64,000 bases of DNA from Polyangium mundeleinium (lineage in GTDB: Bacteria > Myxococcota_A > Polyangia > Polyangiales > Polyangiaceae). The translations under genes were made by a program, and so were the position numbers. The notes beneath the pieces were generated by a model, which was not told where the DNA came from, made no database searches, and saw nothing but the letters and a program-made list of their open reading frames with translations. The DNA lies in assembly GCF_028369105.1 (NCBI RefSeq), contig NZ_JAQNDO010000001.1:8402501-8466500 (forward strand), written 5' to 3'. Of this stretch, positions 37,529-47,115 are shown one piece after another (the first letter of the stretch is position 1; each line of letters starts with the position of its first letter).

Positions 37529-39013
37529 TCATTCCTTGTCGAGCTTGCCGACGAGGCTCAACGTGAAGAATGCGCCCATGTACTTGAAGTGCGGGCGCAC
37601 CTGCATGTCGACCTTGTACCAACCGGCGTTGCCCTCGACCTCGGTCACGATGATACGCGCCTTGCGGAGGGGACGACGGCCGCGGATGCTCGCCGAGACG
37701 ACATCCTGATCGGCGACGAACTGCGAGATCCAGTCGTTGAGCTCCTTCTCGAGATCGGCGCGCTCCTTCCACGTACCGATCTGCTCGCGCTGCAGCACCT
37801 TCAGGTAGTGCGCGATGCGGGCCATGATGAACATGTACGGGAGCTGCGTGCCGAGGCGATAGTTGAGCTCGGCCGCGCGGCCCTCCTCGCTCTGGCCGAA
37901 GTACTTCGGCTTCTGCACGCTGTTCGCCGAGAAGAAGCACGCGTTGTCCGAGTCCTTGCGGTAGGTGAGGCCGATGAAGCCCTCCTCCGAAAGCTCGTAC
38001 TCGCGGCGCTCCGTGAGCATGATCTCGGTGGGGATCTTCGTCTGGATCTCGCCCATCGCCTCGTACTGGTGGAGCGGCAGGTTCTCGACCGAGCCGCCCG
38101 CCTGCGGGCCGATGATGTTCGGGCACCAGCGGTACTTGGCGAAGCTGTCCGCCAGGCGCGTCGCGAACGCAAAGACGGCGTTGCCCCAGCAGTACGAATC
38201 GTGCTGGCCGATGACGTTCTCCTCGTAGTTGAACTCCTTCACGGGCACGGTATTCGCGCCGTAGGGGAGGCGGAGGAGGAAGCGCGGCATCACGAGGCCG
38301 ACGTAGCGGGAGTCCTCGGTCTCGCGGAAGGCGTTGTACTTCGTGTACTGCGGGCCTTCGAAGAGCGCCTTGAGGTCCTTCAGGTTCGGCAGGTTCAGGT
38401 AGTCCTTCAGGCCGAAGAACTGCGGGCCGGCCGCGGCGATGAAGGGCGCGTGCGACATCGTCGCGACGGAGGCGCACTTCTGCAGGAGGCTGATGTCCTG
38501 CGGGCCGGGGCCGAACTCGTAGTTCGCGATGATCGCGCCGTAGGGACGGCCGCCGAACTGGCCGAACTCCGCCGAGTAGACGAGCTTGTAAAGGCCGCTC
38601 TTGGGCACCTCGGGGGCGTCCTCGAAATCGGCGAGCAGGTCTTCCTTCGAGCAGTTCAGGAGCTCGACCTTGACGTTCTCGCGGAAGTCCGTGCGGTCCA
38701 CGACGAACTTGAGGCCACGCCACGCCGACTCCAGCTTCTGGAACGTCGGGTGGTGGAGGATCTCGTCGATCTGGCGCGACAGCTTCGCGTCGATCTCCGC
38801 GATCAGCGCGTCGACGAGGGCCTTGTCGACCTTCTCGCCCTCGCGCTTCGGCGCGATGAGCTCCGCGATGAAGGCCTGGACGCCGCGCTTGGCGACCTCG
38901 TAGCCCTCATCGCCCGGAGCCATCTTGGTCTCCGAGAGGATGTCGTCGAGAAGGCTGCCACCTTCGAGCGTCTGTACGCCCGCGCCGCCTTGCGCCTGGG
39001 ACTCGGAAGCCAT
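37529..39013 (-). CDS. tssC: TssC, T6SS contractile sheath large subunit (VipB)
   Basis: Predicted 494 residues, normal length. L-H-H-P-T-F-Q-K-L-E-S-A-W-R-G-L and N-C-S-K-E-D-L-L-A-D-F-E-D are canonical TssC segments, as are G-D-Y-x-F-G-P-G-P-like N-Y-E-F-G-P-G-P-Q-D-I and the C-terminal M-Q-V-R-P-H-F-K. With TssB it forms the tube-surrounding sheath that contracts to fire. The ribosome-binding site GGGGAGGAG lies inside the last codons of tssB; gap 3 bp. Confidence 0.97.
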   Translation of the reverse strand: MASESQAQGGAGVQTLEGGSLLDDILSETKMAPGDEGYEVAKRGVQAFIAELIAPKREGEKVDKALVDALIAEIDAKLSRQIDEILHHPTFQKLESAWRGLKFVVDRTDFRENVKVELLNCSKEDLLADFEDAPEVPKSGLYKLVYSAEFGQFGGRPYGAIIANYEFGPGPQDISLLQKCASVATMSHAPFIAAAGPQFFGLKDYLNLPNLKDLKALFEGPQYTKYNAFRETEDSRYVGLVMPRFLLRLPYGANTVPVKEFNYEENVIGQHDSYCWGNAVFAFATRLADSFAKYRWCPNIIGPQAGGSVENLPLHQYEAMGEIQTKIPTEIMLTERREYELSEEGFIGLTYRKDSDNACFFSANSVQKPKYFGQSEEGRAAELNYRLGTQLPYMFIMARIAHYLKVLQREQIGTWKERADLEKELNDWISQFVADQDVVSASIRGRRPLRKARIIVTEVEGNAGWYKVDMQVRPHFKYMGAFFTLSLVGKLDKE

Positions 39014-39016
39014 CGG

Positions 39017-39508
39017 TTACTCCTCCCCCTGCTTCAGGCCGAGCTCGTTGATGAGCCGGTTGCGCTGGGCCGGATCGTTCAAGATCGTCTGAATCTTGTT
39101 GCGGAACGCCTTCTCGTTTCCGAGCGGGCCCTTCAGCGCGGTGAGCGCGGCGCGGAGCTCGAGCAGCTTCTTCAGCTCGGGCACCTGGTTGGCGATCGCC
39201 GCAGGCTCCATGTCCGACAAACGCCGGAACTTGAGGTTGACGTTGAGCTCGTTGTCCTCGTTCTCCGACAGACGATCCTTGACCGCCATGTTCAGGGACA
39301 ACTTCTGCTCCGCCATCACCTTCTGGAAGTTGTCCTTGTCGACGTTGATGGGCTTCCGATCCTCGAGCGGCGTCGGATCGGGGCGCATCGTGTAGTCGCC
39401 AAGCATGAGGAGCTTCAGCGGGAGCTCGACCTCTTCCTTCGCGTTCCCCGTCGCTGGCTTGTACGTGATGTTCACGCGTTCTTTCGGCGCGACTGATCCT
39501 TCTTTCAT
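39017..39508 (-). CDS. tssB: TssB, T6SS contractile sheath small subunit (VipA)
   Basis: Predicted 163 residues. V-E-L-P-L-K-L-L-M-L-G-D-Y is the classic TssB start, followed by R-K-P-I-N-V-D-K-D-N-F and L-K-F-R-R-L-S-D-M-E-P. Pairs with TssC. An AAGGAG lies 9 nt upstream of the ATG. Preceded by a 195-bp gap after tssA, so tssBC may have its own promoter. Confidence 0.96.
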   Translation of the reverse strand: MKEGSVAPKERVNITYKPATGNAKEEVELPLKLLMLGDYTMRPDPTPLEDRKPINVDKDNFQKVMAEQKLSLNMAVKDRLSENEDNELNVNLKFRRLSDMEPAAIANQVPELKKLLELRAALTALKGPLGNEKAFRNKIQTILNDPAQRNRLINELGLKQGEE

Positions 39509-39703
39509 CTCGGAAGGCTCCTTTCCCCTACGCTTGGGAGCTACATGCTCCGAGCGGCCGTTCCGAGCCGCCCTACGTTGAATACGTGATTGCCGTCAGG
39601 TCGGGGCCCACCTCGACAGGCGGCCAGAGAATACCGCAAACTACCCCGACCTCGTCCATCGTTATCTTTCCGAACGAGTTCCCTCGTTTCACTACGCGGG
39701 CGC

Positions 39704-41434
39704 TCAGGTGATCGAGATGCGGAAGGCCGCCGCGGCGTCCAGCTCGCAGAGACGCTCGAACGCCTCGTTCTCGCGCTTACGCGCTTCCTCGCTCACCTCG
39801 TATCCCTGGTTCAACCCGCGGAGCGCCGTGTAGAGCGCCCCATAAAGCTCCGCGCAGAGCTCCGGATCCCACTCGTCGAGTTTGTGCTGCTTCGCCATGC
39901 GCTCGAGCCCATCGAGCTGCGCGCGCGCGATCGCGAGCTGCCCGAGCTGCAGACAAACCTGCGCGATCGCGAGCTTGCCGCGGAACTTGTCGACCGGCGT
40001 CACCGCCTGCCCCGCGACCTTCGCCACGGCCTGGATGGCCCCAAGCGGATCGCCATTCTCGATGAGGTTCCGCGCCTCGCCGATCGCCTTGTCGAGCGCG
40101 CGGAACCCCTTGCCTCCCGGCGCGCCGCCCGCCGCCGCGCCGCCGCCGCCCCCACCACCGCCCGCTCCGAGGACCGGACGAACCTCGGCGTCGATCCAGG
40201 CCTTCGTGAGATCGTCGGCGAGCGGGACGCCGTCGTTGAACGTGAAATCCACGAGCGTCGGCGCGCGCTGCAAGAGGAGCGCGACCTCGCGCAAATGCGT
40301 GAACTTCGCGTCCGCATAACCGAGTTGCTCGAGCGCATTCGAGACGTGCCGGTGCGGATCGAGCCAGAGCCGATGCTCCGACACGACCTCGTCGACCGAC
40401 GCGAGGATCCCATCCCAGTTGCTCGCCTCGGCCATGCCGTCGAACGCGCCACGCACGTGATCCGGCGGCGAAGGCAGGTAGGTTTGTCCGCCCTCGGCCG
40501 GCGGATCCTGCTGCATGAAGAGCCAGAGGCCGGTGCGGCTCATGCGATACGCGAACGCGCTCGACGGATCGGCCGCGCGCAGCGCCTCCCCCGCGCGCAT
40601 GAGCAAGGTGCTCACCTGATCGAGCACCGCGTTCGCCGAGTCCGCATCCGTGATGGCCGTTCCATCCGGCACCGAGACCTCGACCGCCGCCGTCTCCACG
40701 GCCGGCGCGGAATACGCAGGCGGCGCCGCCGGGCGCGCGACGGCCGCCGGCGGAGGCGGCGCAGCACGCTCGACGGGCGGCGGCGGAGGAGGCGGAGGAG
40801 GCGGCGGCGGTGGCGGAGGAGGCGGCGGTGGCGGAGGAGGCGGCGGCGGAGCTTCCTTCGGGACACTCGCGAGCATGCGCCGCGACGACTCGCGGAGCGA
40901 CCCCATGCCCGGGTACGCATCGCCGAGTTTGTCCCGGAGCTCTCCGTCGAGCTGGCGGCTCTGTTGATCGAGCGCGCCGACGATGTCCGCGTCCTTCGCG
41001 GTCGGGCTGAAGGTTCCGATCGCGGCCGCGACCTGATCGCCGTACCAGCTCATCAAGTTGCCGCGCGTGCGCGGGCGCTTGATCGGCGGATACATCTTGT
41101 CCCAGAACGCGGTGTTCAGCTCGTTGATGACCACGAGCCCATCGACCGCGCCCTGGATCCCGTCCGTGTGCGCCTTCGCCGCCGCGTAATACACCGCGAG
41201 GCGAAAGTCCTTCGACTTCTCGGTGAGCAGCTCCTCGGCGTTCGTCACGATCTTCGACCAGTCGATCTTGCCGCCCTCGAGGGACTGCGCCTTGTCGACC
41301 TCGGCCTTGATCGCTTCGAAGAGCTCGTCGTACGAGACGTCCTGCCCAACACCCCCCGAGATCGGCTCGATCAACGCCGACACTCGGTTCTTTGCAGCTT
41401 CAACCGCGTCACTCGCCGCCATGGACGGCATCAT
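39704..41434 (-). CDS. tssA: TssA (ImpA-family) T6SS baseplate/cap protein with a 25-Pro tract
   Basis: Predicted about 576 residues (ATGs at 41434, 41431 and 41422, and GTG 41440, are all possible). Residues about 1-140 form the ImpA N-terminal domain (I-E-P-I-S-G-G-V-G-Q-D-V-S-Y, L-M-S-W-Y-G-D-Q-V-A-A). A linker holds 25 consecutive prolines (codons 40775-40849, residues about 196-220). The C-terminal domain ends in helical repeats (L-E-R-M-A-K-Q-H-K-L-D-E-W-D-P-E-L). A glycine run (near 40125-40165) marks a second flexible hinge. TssA primes and, in some systems, tracks the end of the sheath. Repeat length may vary between strains. Confidence 0.9.
   Translation of the reverse strand: MMPSMAASDAVEAAKNRVSALIEPISGGVGQDVSYDELFEAIKAEVDKAQSLEGGKIDWSKIVTNAEELLTEKSKDFRLAVYYAAAKAHTDGIQGAVDGLVVINELNTAFWDKMYPPIKRPRTRGNLMSWYGDQVAAAIGTFSPTAKDADIVGALDQQSRQLDGELRDKLGDAYPGMGSLRESSRRMLASVPKEAPPPPPPPPPPPPPPPPPPPPPPPPPVERAAPPPPAAVARPAAPPAYSAPAVETAAVEVSVPDGTAITDADSANAVLDQVSTLLMRAGEALRAADPSSAFAYRMSRTGLWLFMQQDPPAEGGQTYLPSPPDHVRGAFDGMAEASNWDGILASVDEVVSEHRLWLDPHRHVSNALEQLGYADAKFTHLREVALLLQRAPTLVDFTFNDGVPLADDLTKAWIDAEVRPVLGAGGGGGGGGAAAGGAPGGKGFRALDKAIGEARNLIENGDPLGAIQAVAKVAGQAVTPVDKFRGKLAIAQVCLQLGQLAIARAQLDGLERMAKQHKLDEWDPELCAELYGALYTALRGLNQGYEVSEEARKRENEAFERLCELDAAAAFRISIT
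40775..40849. repeat. Proline-codon repeat in tssA
   Basis: Plus-strand GGCGGAGGAGGCGG-type repeats encode 25 Pro on the minus strand, mixing CCG, CCT, CCA and CCC codons. Imperfect repeats of this kind are prone to slippage. Confidence 0.95.
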
Positions 41435-41509
41435 ACCCACGGGTCGCGCAGGTTCGCACCACGTGTGCGCGCCGCGAACGAAACGCGCGTCGCTCGGACG
41501 CGGGGCTCG

Positions 41510-42487
41510 TTATTGGGAGAGGCCGTCGAGGAAGCCCGAGATCGTGAGCTCCGAGCGCGCCACGAGGGCGTCGAGCTGCACGCCGAGGGCGCGGCGCGAG
41601 GTGGGCTCGTCGACCGTCGGAGGACGGCAGAGCTCCACCACGTGATCGGCATAACCCGTCGGCGCGATGAGCTCACGGAACGAGGCCACGTGCGGCGGAC
41701 CGAGGTGGAGGAGCATCGTCTGCTGCGGAACCCAGAAGGCATTGAGCAGCGTGTTCTTCCAGCGCGAGAGGCGGAGCGTCATGTCCATCCACACCGCCGC
41801 CGCGTACGCGTCGCCCGCGCCGAGCGGGAGGCGAATGCAGAGCCCCGTCTTCGGGTTCTCCTGGCCGACAAACGGCTCGACCGACGCGAAGACGTTCTGC
41901 AAGACCCAGAAGCGGCCCGCATCCGTGCCGAAGCCCGTCTCCCACAGCGCCTTCATCGACTGCGTGGTGAGCCACGAGCGATACCCGGCGCCCGCGGCGT
42001 CCGCGTCGTCGAGCGAAGGAGGAACGATGCGCGAGACGCGATCGACGAAAGCGTCGACCGGGAGCGTTCGCCCGCTCGTGGCGATCTCGTACGACGAGGC
42101 GAGCAGCGACCAGAGCGCGATCGGGAGCGACGCGCCGGCCGAGACGAGCTGGCCGTAATCGTACGAAGCAAAAACAACCATCGGGTATGTACGACCCGCG
42201 TTGTCGCCGCTCGCGGCCCAGGCGCCGACCATGCCGCGCGTGGGAGGTTCGTCGCCTTTGCCTTCACCGTGAAAGATGAAGAGCCCGACGGAAGGCTGGT
42301 ACGCCGCGTCGAACGAGGAGCCGAGCGCGCGATGCGCGAAATCGAGGCCCCCGCCGAGCCAGCGATCGAACGCCGCGAGTTCGTCTCCGCCGGCATTGAA
42401 GCGGATGAAATCACCCGTCGCAGGCAGCTTGCCGAAGCAGCCAATCTGCGGGGGGCTCGCAGGACCCTTCTTCTTTCGCCAGAACAT
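41510..42487 (-). CDS. tagF: TagF-like T6SS regulator/accessory protein
   Basis: Predicted 325 residues from ATG 42487 (M-F-W-R-K-K-K). It has G-C-F-G-K-L-P-A-T-G-D-F-I-R-F-N, the near-invariant TagF (ImpM/DUF2094) start, then F-D-R-W-L and S-V-G-L-F-I-F-H. In Pseudomonas, TagF represses T6SS after translation, in balance with the FHA/PpkA phosphorylation pathway. Here it sits between tssM and tssA. Confidence 0.93.
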   Translation of the reverse strand: MFWRKKKGPASPPQIGCFGKLPATGDFIRFNAGGDELAAFDRWLGGGLDFAHRALGSSFDAAYQPSVGLFIFHGEGKGDEPPTRGMVGAWAASGDNAGRTYPMVVFASYDYGQLVSAGASLPIALWSLLASSYEIATSGRTLPVDAFVDRVSRIVPPSLDDADAAGAGYRSWLTTQSMKALWETGFGTDAGRFWVLQNVFASVEPFVGQENPKTGLCIRLPLGAGDAYAAAVWMDMTLRLSRWKNTLLNAFWVPQQTMLLHLGPPHVASFRELIAPTGYADHVVELCRPPTVDEPTSRRALGVQLDALVARSELTISGFLDGLSQ

Positions 42488-42604
42488 CACCGGCCCGGCT
42501 CACAAATACACGAACCCCCTCTTTTTACAAGGGGGCGTGCTGCCGCGGGCGAACCCTGGGAGGGCATTCCACAGGCTGCTACGCGGCGCCTGTGGAACAC
42601 CATC

Positions 42605-45600
42605 TCAAGAGCCCTTCTTGCCGCCGAAGCTGTCGCCAATGCTCGGGGGGCAGTTGGTCGCGCGGAAGAAGCTGTTGACGAAAGGATGATTGGCGCGGGT
42701 GGGGCGCACTTCCATCGTCACCGTCACGGGAGGCGCGGTCATCTGCCACGTCACCGTGAACACGCTGTCCTTGTCCTTCTCGGCCGTCGTCGTGCCCGCC
42801 TCGAAGAGGCGGAAGATGCCCCAGGGGCCCTCCCGCACGAGCTCCTCGTCGAGCCCGCCGGCGCCACGCACGCGCAGGCGCGCGCCGGTCTGCTTTTCAC
42901 CCGGCCAGGTGAACGTGTGCCAGAACTCCTTCTCGTTCCGATACTGGCGCTTCTGGCCGTCGATCTCGAAGAGCACCTCGCTGACGATCGGGCTCACCGT
43001 CTTCAGGTTGACGTGGAACGTCACCTGCGGTTTGTCGCCGCCGCCGCTCGGCCACATGGCCTCGGTGATCTCGTGCGCCCTGTGCAGGCAGGGATAAAGC
43101 ATCGCGTTGAAGGGCGTGAACGGCTTCGCCGGCTTCGGACGCCCCTCGAGGCCGCCCTTCGGAATGAAGTCGTGGCCCACGCGGATGTGGAAGTCGTTGA
43201 GGTGCTGCTCGTAGAAGCCCCAGAGGATGCCCTCCTTCGGCTTCAAGAAGGCGACCACGTCCTCGAACGAAGCGTCACGCGACGCCGCGAGATCAAACGG
43301 ATACCGATCCTTGATGTTCTCGCGGAAGGGCGGCCAGACGACGACCTCCCAAAGCCCGCTCGCGGACCCGCCGGCGCTGCGCATGACCGCCTTGTAGGCC
43401 TGGCGAAGCGGGTTCATGAGCAGCGGCGTCATGAGCTCCTGGCCCGTCTCGTCCATCTTGAGCAGGAGCTTCTCGGTCTCGCGCACCGCCTCGCCGAACT
43501 TCTCGCGCGCGCCCTGCGTGCTCGCGCCGGGCGGAGCATCCTCGATGCCGCCCATCTCGGCCGCGAGCTGCTCGAGGTGGCCGATGTACTTCGAGAGCTC
43601 GGCCGGCGTCGGAGGCGGCGGAGCCACGCCCTCCGCCGTCTGCTTGGGCTGCTCGGGCACGCCGAAGCGCACCATCGAGCGGAACTTGTCCGGGATCGGA
43701 TCGTAGATGCCCGGCGCAGCGCCGCCGCCGAAGTTCACGAGCTGCGAGAGGCGGCCGCTCGTGCCGGTGCGCGTGCTGAACGACGAGTCGATCCGGCGCT
43801 TCACGCGCTCCTTGACCTGATCGAGCACGCCGCCGTCGTTGAGGACCTGCTGCTCGGCCTGGTTCTCGACGACGTCGAACTGCGTGTTGTCCTCGAGCGC
43901 GCGGAGCAGGCGCTGGTAGGGCCAGTCCGGCGTGGAGAGGACACGGAACTCCTCGATCGCCTCTTTGTTGTTCGGCGGGATCTCAACGAGGATGTCCCGG
44001 AAAAACTCGAGCCACTCGCGGATGTACTGCGCGTCGTAGTCCTGGCGCACGCGCGCGAGGGCCTGCGCGATCTTGTCACCCTGGCGCTCTTCTTCCTGCG
44101 TCAGCGGCACGACCCAGCGCTCGCGATCGAGGACCTTGATGCCCTCTTCGAGGCTCGCGACGACCTGCGCGTGGCCCTTCGCCGTATACGGCCCACGCAC
44201 GACGAACCACTTGCTCGTGCGCTCCTTCTGCGCGCTCCGCACCTTGCTCAGCACCTCGGGGCGATCCGAGAAGAGATCGTCGAGCGAGAGGGGCGGGTAC
44301 TTCAGGTTCTCGCGCGTGTTCGGGCCGTTCTCGTCGTACTTCTCGTCGATCAGCGCCGTGACGAACCGGTCGTAGTAACGCTGCGTGGGGCCGACGCGGG
44401 CGAGGATGTCGCGCGTGCGCTCCACGGTGCGCTTGTCGAGCTCCTCGCCCCGGATCGCGCCGCGGCGGAGGAGGTCCACGTAGTACTTCACGTGCGGCGC
44501 GAGCTTCGCCTTGAGGTCCGCCTCGGGGATGTCCGTCGTCGGGCGGAGGATGTCGGTCCAGAGCTGCAGGAGCTTGCCCGTCTCCCACGCCGTCTCGGAC
44601 TCGGGGAGCAGGTGGGTCCGGTGCTCGTCGGCGAGCAGGAGGTACGTCTTGAGGTCGTTGTACTCCTCGAGGTACTTGCCGCCGGTCGCCGCGTTGAGGC
44701 GCTCTTCGAGGCGCGCGCGCACGGGCTTGACGAAGCCCTCGCGCAAGGACGCGATGTACTGGTCCTTCGTCGGCTCGAAGAGTTTGTCGCCCTGATACAT
44801 ACCCCAGCGGTAGCTCACGGGCGCGCCCTCCTCGCGGTACTGATCGAGGAGCTGGGCGTGCGAGCGGAGGTTGTCGAGCTTCTCGACCTTCTCCAGCGGC
44901 GAGCTGCCGTCGGTCCACTTCACGCCCGCCGCCTCGCCCGAGATCCGGGACGTCTCGGCCACGAGCGCGCGGTTGTTCGCGAACGACATCACGGACGGGA
45001 TGAGCAGGACGACCGCGAGCGCCGCCGCCGCGAACGCCGCCGCGAAGCGCTGGAACCGCCGCTTCCGGACCTCGGCCGCCGTGCGCGCCGCGATGTCCTG
45101 GTCCGGGAAGATGACGTTCATGAAGACGTCGCGGAGGAAGTAGCTCTTCGCCTCCGTGGTGCCCGCCGTCGACGACTCGTCCGCGATCGCGGGGCGCAAG
45201 CCGAACGCGCTCATCATCGTGCCGAGGACGCGCTCGAGGGGTTTGCCCTCCTGCACGCCGCTCGTCATGTAGAAGCCGCGCATGATCGGCGTCGCCAGGC
45301 CCGCCGTCTTCGAGGGCTGGAACGCGACGTTCAGGAAGTGCGAGAGGTTGCCCTTGATCGCCGCGAACTCGAGCGGGAACTGGAAGACCTTCTCCTTCGT
45401 CCCACGGTTGCGCTCGGTGACCATGCGGCGGAGCGCGCGGTCGTGCATGCGCTCGACGAGCGTGTCGAACTCGGCGTCGAAGATCTTGCCCGGCTCGCTC
45501 TTGTTCGCGTCGAGCTTGACGGTCGCGCCGAAGCCCTGGCCGCGCTCGCTCTTCTTGAGATCACCGAAGAACTCGACGAACCCGGAGACGAGGTCCACCT

Positions 45601-46363
45601 TCGTGAACATCACGTAGACGGGCAGGACCATCTTGAGCGTCGACTGCATCTCGTCGATGCGCGCGCGGACCTTCTTCGCGATCGACTCGACCTGCTCCTC
45701 CGTCGCGTCGACGAGCTCCGAGATGCTCACCGCGCAGACGACGCCGTTCACAGGCTTGTCCGGGCGATACTTGAGGAGCTGCTCGAGGAAGGCCATCCAC
45801 TCGTCGTGGTCGTCGGCCTCGGTCGTGTAACGGCCGGCGGTGTCGAGGAGGATCGCCTCGTTCGTGAACCACCAGTCGCAGTTGCGCGTGCCGCCGACGC
45901 CGCGGACGCCGCCGCCCGCGGGATCGAGGTACGGGAACACGAGGCCCGAGTGGCGCAGTGCGGTCGTCTTGCCCGCGCCAGGCGGGCCGACCATCACGTA
46001 CCAGGGCAACGAGTACAGCGCGTTCGTGCCGCCCCCGAGCTTCGAGGACTTGAGCGCGTTGATGCCCTCCTGGAGCTGGCGATGCAGCTCCTGGATCTCG
46101 GCACGCCGCTCGGGCTTCGCATTGAGCGCTTGCTCCTGGGCCTGCTGCGCGATCGCCTTCTCCAGCGCGCGCGCCGCACGCGCCGCGCGGATCCGTCGAT
46201 ACACGACGAGACCCACGAGTCCGAGGACCACGACGGCCGTGATGGCGATCGGGATCCACGTCGGGAACACTTCGGCGCTCGGCCCAGGCCCTGTGGGTCT
46301 CAGGATGAACCACACGCCCCAGACCAGGGCGAGGAACAGGGCGCTCAGGATCCACAGCCACAT
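42605..46363 (-). CDS. tssM: TssM (IcmF-family) inner-membrane complex protein
   Basis: Predicted 1252 residues. Two N-terminal transmembrane helices (about 2-22 and 36-56), a cytoplasmic P-loop domain (G-P-P-G-A-G-K-T-T at 126-134, L-L-D-T-A-G at 172-177, T-K-V-D near 255), a third membrane helix near 435-460 and a large periplasmic region. It spans the envelope, joining TssL and TssJ. The Walker A motif is intact, so nucleotide binding is possible. An AGGGAG ribosome-binding site precedes the ATG. Confidence 0.96.
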   Translation of the reverse strand: MWLWILSALFLALVWGVWFILRPTGPGPSAEVFPTWIPIAITAVVVLGLVGLVVYRRIRAARAARALEKAIAQQAQEQALNAKPERRAEIQELHRQLQEGINALKSSKLGGGTNALYSLPWYVMVGPPGAGKTTALRHSGLVFPYLDPAGGGVRGVGGTRNCDWWFTNEAILLDTAGRYTTEADDHDEWMAFLEQLLKYRPDKPVNGVVCAVSISELVDATEEQVESIAKKVRARIDEMQSTLKMVLPVYVMFTKVDLVSGFVEFFGDLKKSERGQGFGATVKLDANKSEPGKIFDAEFDTLVERMHDRALRRMVTERNRGTKEKVFQFPLEFAAIKGNLSHFLNVAFQPSKTAGLATPIMRGFYMTSGVQEGKPLERVLGTMMSAFGLRPAIADESSTAGTTEAKSYFLRDVFMNVIFPDQDIAARTAAEVRKRRFQRFAAAFAAAALAVVLLIPSVMSFANNRALVAETSRISGEAAGVKWTDGSSPLEKVEKLDNLRSHAQLLDQYREEGAPVSYRWGMYQGDKLFEPTKDQYIASLREGFVKPVRARLEERLNAATGGKYLEEYNDLKTYLLLADEHRTHLLPESETAWETGKLLQLWTDILRPTTDIPEADLKAKLAPHVKYYVDLLRRGAIRGEELDKRTVERTRDILARVGPTQRYYDRFVTALIDEKYDENGPNTRENLKYPPLSLDDLFSDRPEVLSKVRSAQKERTSKWFVVRGPYTAKGHAQVVASLEEGIKVLDRERWVVPLTQEEERQGDKIAQALARVRQDYDAQYIREWLEFFRDILVEIPPNNKEAIEEFRVLSTPDWPYQRLLRALEDNTQFDVVENQAEQQVLNDGGVLDQVKERVKRRIDSSFSTRTGTSGRLSQLVNFGGGAAPGIYDPIPDKFRSMVRFGVPEQPKQTAEGVAPPPPTPAELSKYIGHLEQLAAEMGGIEDAPPGASTQGAREKFGEAVRETEKLLLKMDETGQELMTPLLMNPLRQAYKAVMRSAGGSASGLWEVVVWPPFRENIKDRYPFDLAASRDASFEDVVAFLKPKEGILWGFYEQHLNDFHIRVGHDFIPKGGLEGRPKPAKPFTPFNAMLYPCLHRAHEITEAMWPSGGGDKPQVTFHVNLKTVSPIVSEVLFEIDGQKRQYRNEKEFWHTFTWPGEKQTGARLRVRGAGGLDEELVREGPWGIFRLFEAGTTTAEKDKDSVFTVTWQMTAPPVTVTMEVRPTRANHPFVNSFFRATNCPPSIGDSFGGKKGS

Positions 46364-46402
46364 GGAACGTCTCCCTCGGTCCGGAGCTTCTTCCCCGGGA
46401 CT

Positions 46403-47080
46403 CTACTTGCCGCCGCCGAGCAGTCTCTTGATGGCTTCGGCGGTCGAGTCGGCGTTCGAGCCGATGATGAGCCAAAGGATGAAGATCACGATCAGCGCCA
46501 GGATGAGGAACCCGATCGCGATGAAGAGATACGGCAGCTCGCGACGAACGGCACCACCGCCGCCGTCCTTGCGCTCCGCGTTCGGCGAGAGCTGATCTCC
46601 CCCGCCTTCCGCCAGCGCCACATAGTTGCCGAGTCCCTCCACCACCGCCTGGAGCCCCTCCTGGTGTCGCAAACGATATTTCCCCTGAAAGCCAAGGGCC
46701 AAACAGAGGAAGTAGATTTGTGCGACGTGCGAGCGGTTGCGCTGGCCGTGCAGGTTGTCCAGGTTCACGAAGAACTGGTCGCCGGCCGTGTTGAGCTGGA
46801 AGAACTGAAGCTGCAGCGGGTTACTGAGCCACTGCGTCTTGCCCGGCCAGCTCGAGTGGTAGATGACCTCATCGGCGAAGGCCGCGAGCGCGAACTTCGC
46901 GTCGATCATGTCCTGCTCGGGGATCCGAGCCTCGCGGCCGTTCTGCATCATCGTGTCGAAGAGCTGCAGGACACGGCGCTGAAGGATGTCCGGCGCAGGC
47001 AGATCTCGAGAGTTCCTGAGCTGCAGGATCAGCGACAGGACATCCGAGCAGACCCAATACATCGACTGCGACAGGCTCAT
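46403..47080 (-). CDS. tssL: TssL (DotU/IcmH family) inner-membrane protein
   Basis: Predicted 225 residues. Cytoplasmic DotU domain (F-A-L-A-A-F-A-D-E-V-I near residue 65, P-L-Q-L-Q-F-F, C-L-A-L-G-F-Q-G-K-Y-R) with a single C-terminal transmembrane helix (about 182-208). There is no C-terminal OmpA domain, so peptidoglycan anchoring must come from another protein. Between tssK and tssM with 35-39 bp gaps. Confidence 0.94.
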   Translation of the reverse strand: MSLSQSMYWVCSDVLSLILQLRNSRDLPAPDILQRRVLQLFDTMMQNGREARIPEQDMIDAKFALAAFADEVIYHSSWPGKTQWLSNPLQLQFFQLNTAGDQFFVNLDNLHGQRNRSHVAQIYFLCLALGFQGKYRLRHQEGLQAVVEGLGNYVALAEGGGDQLSPNAERKDGGGGAVRRELPYLFIAIGFLILALIVIFILWLIIGSNADSTAEAIKRLLGGGK

Positions 47081-47115
47081 GCGCTCCCCATGATCTCAAA
47101 AGCCGCGCGCTTCAT

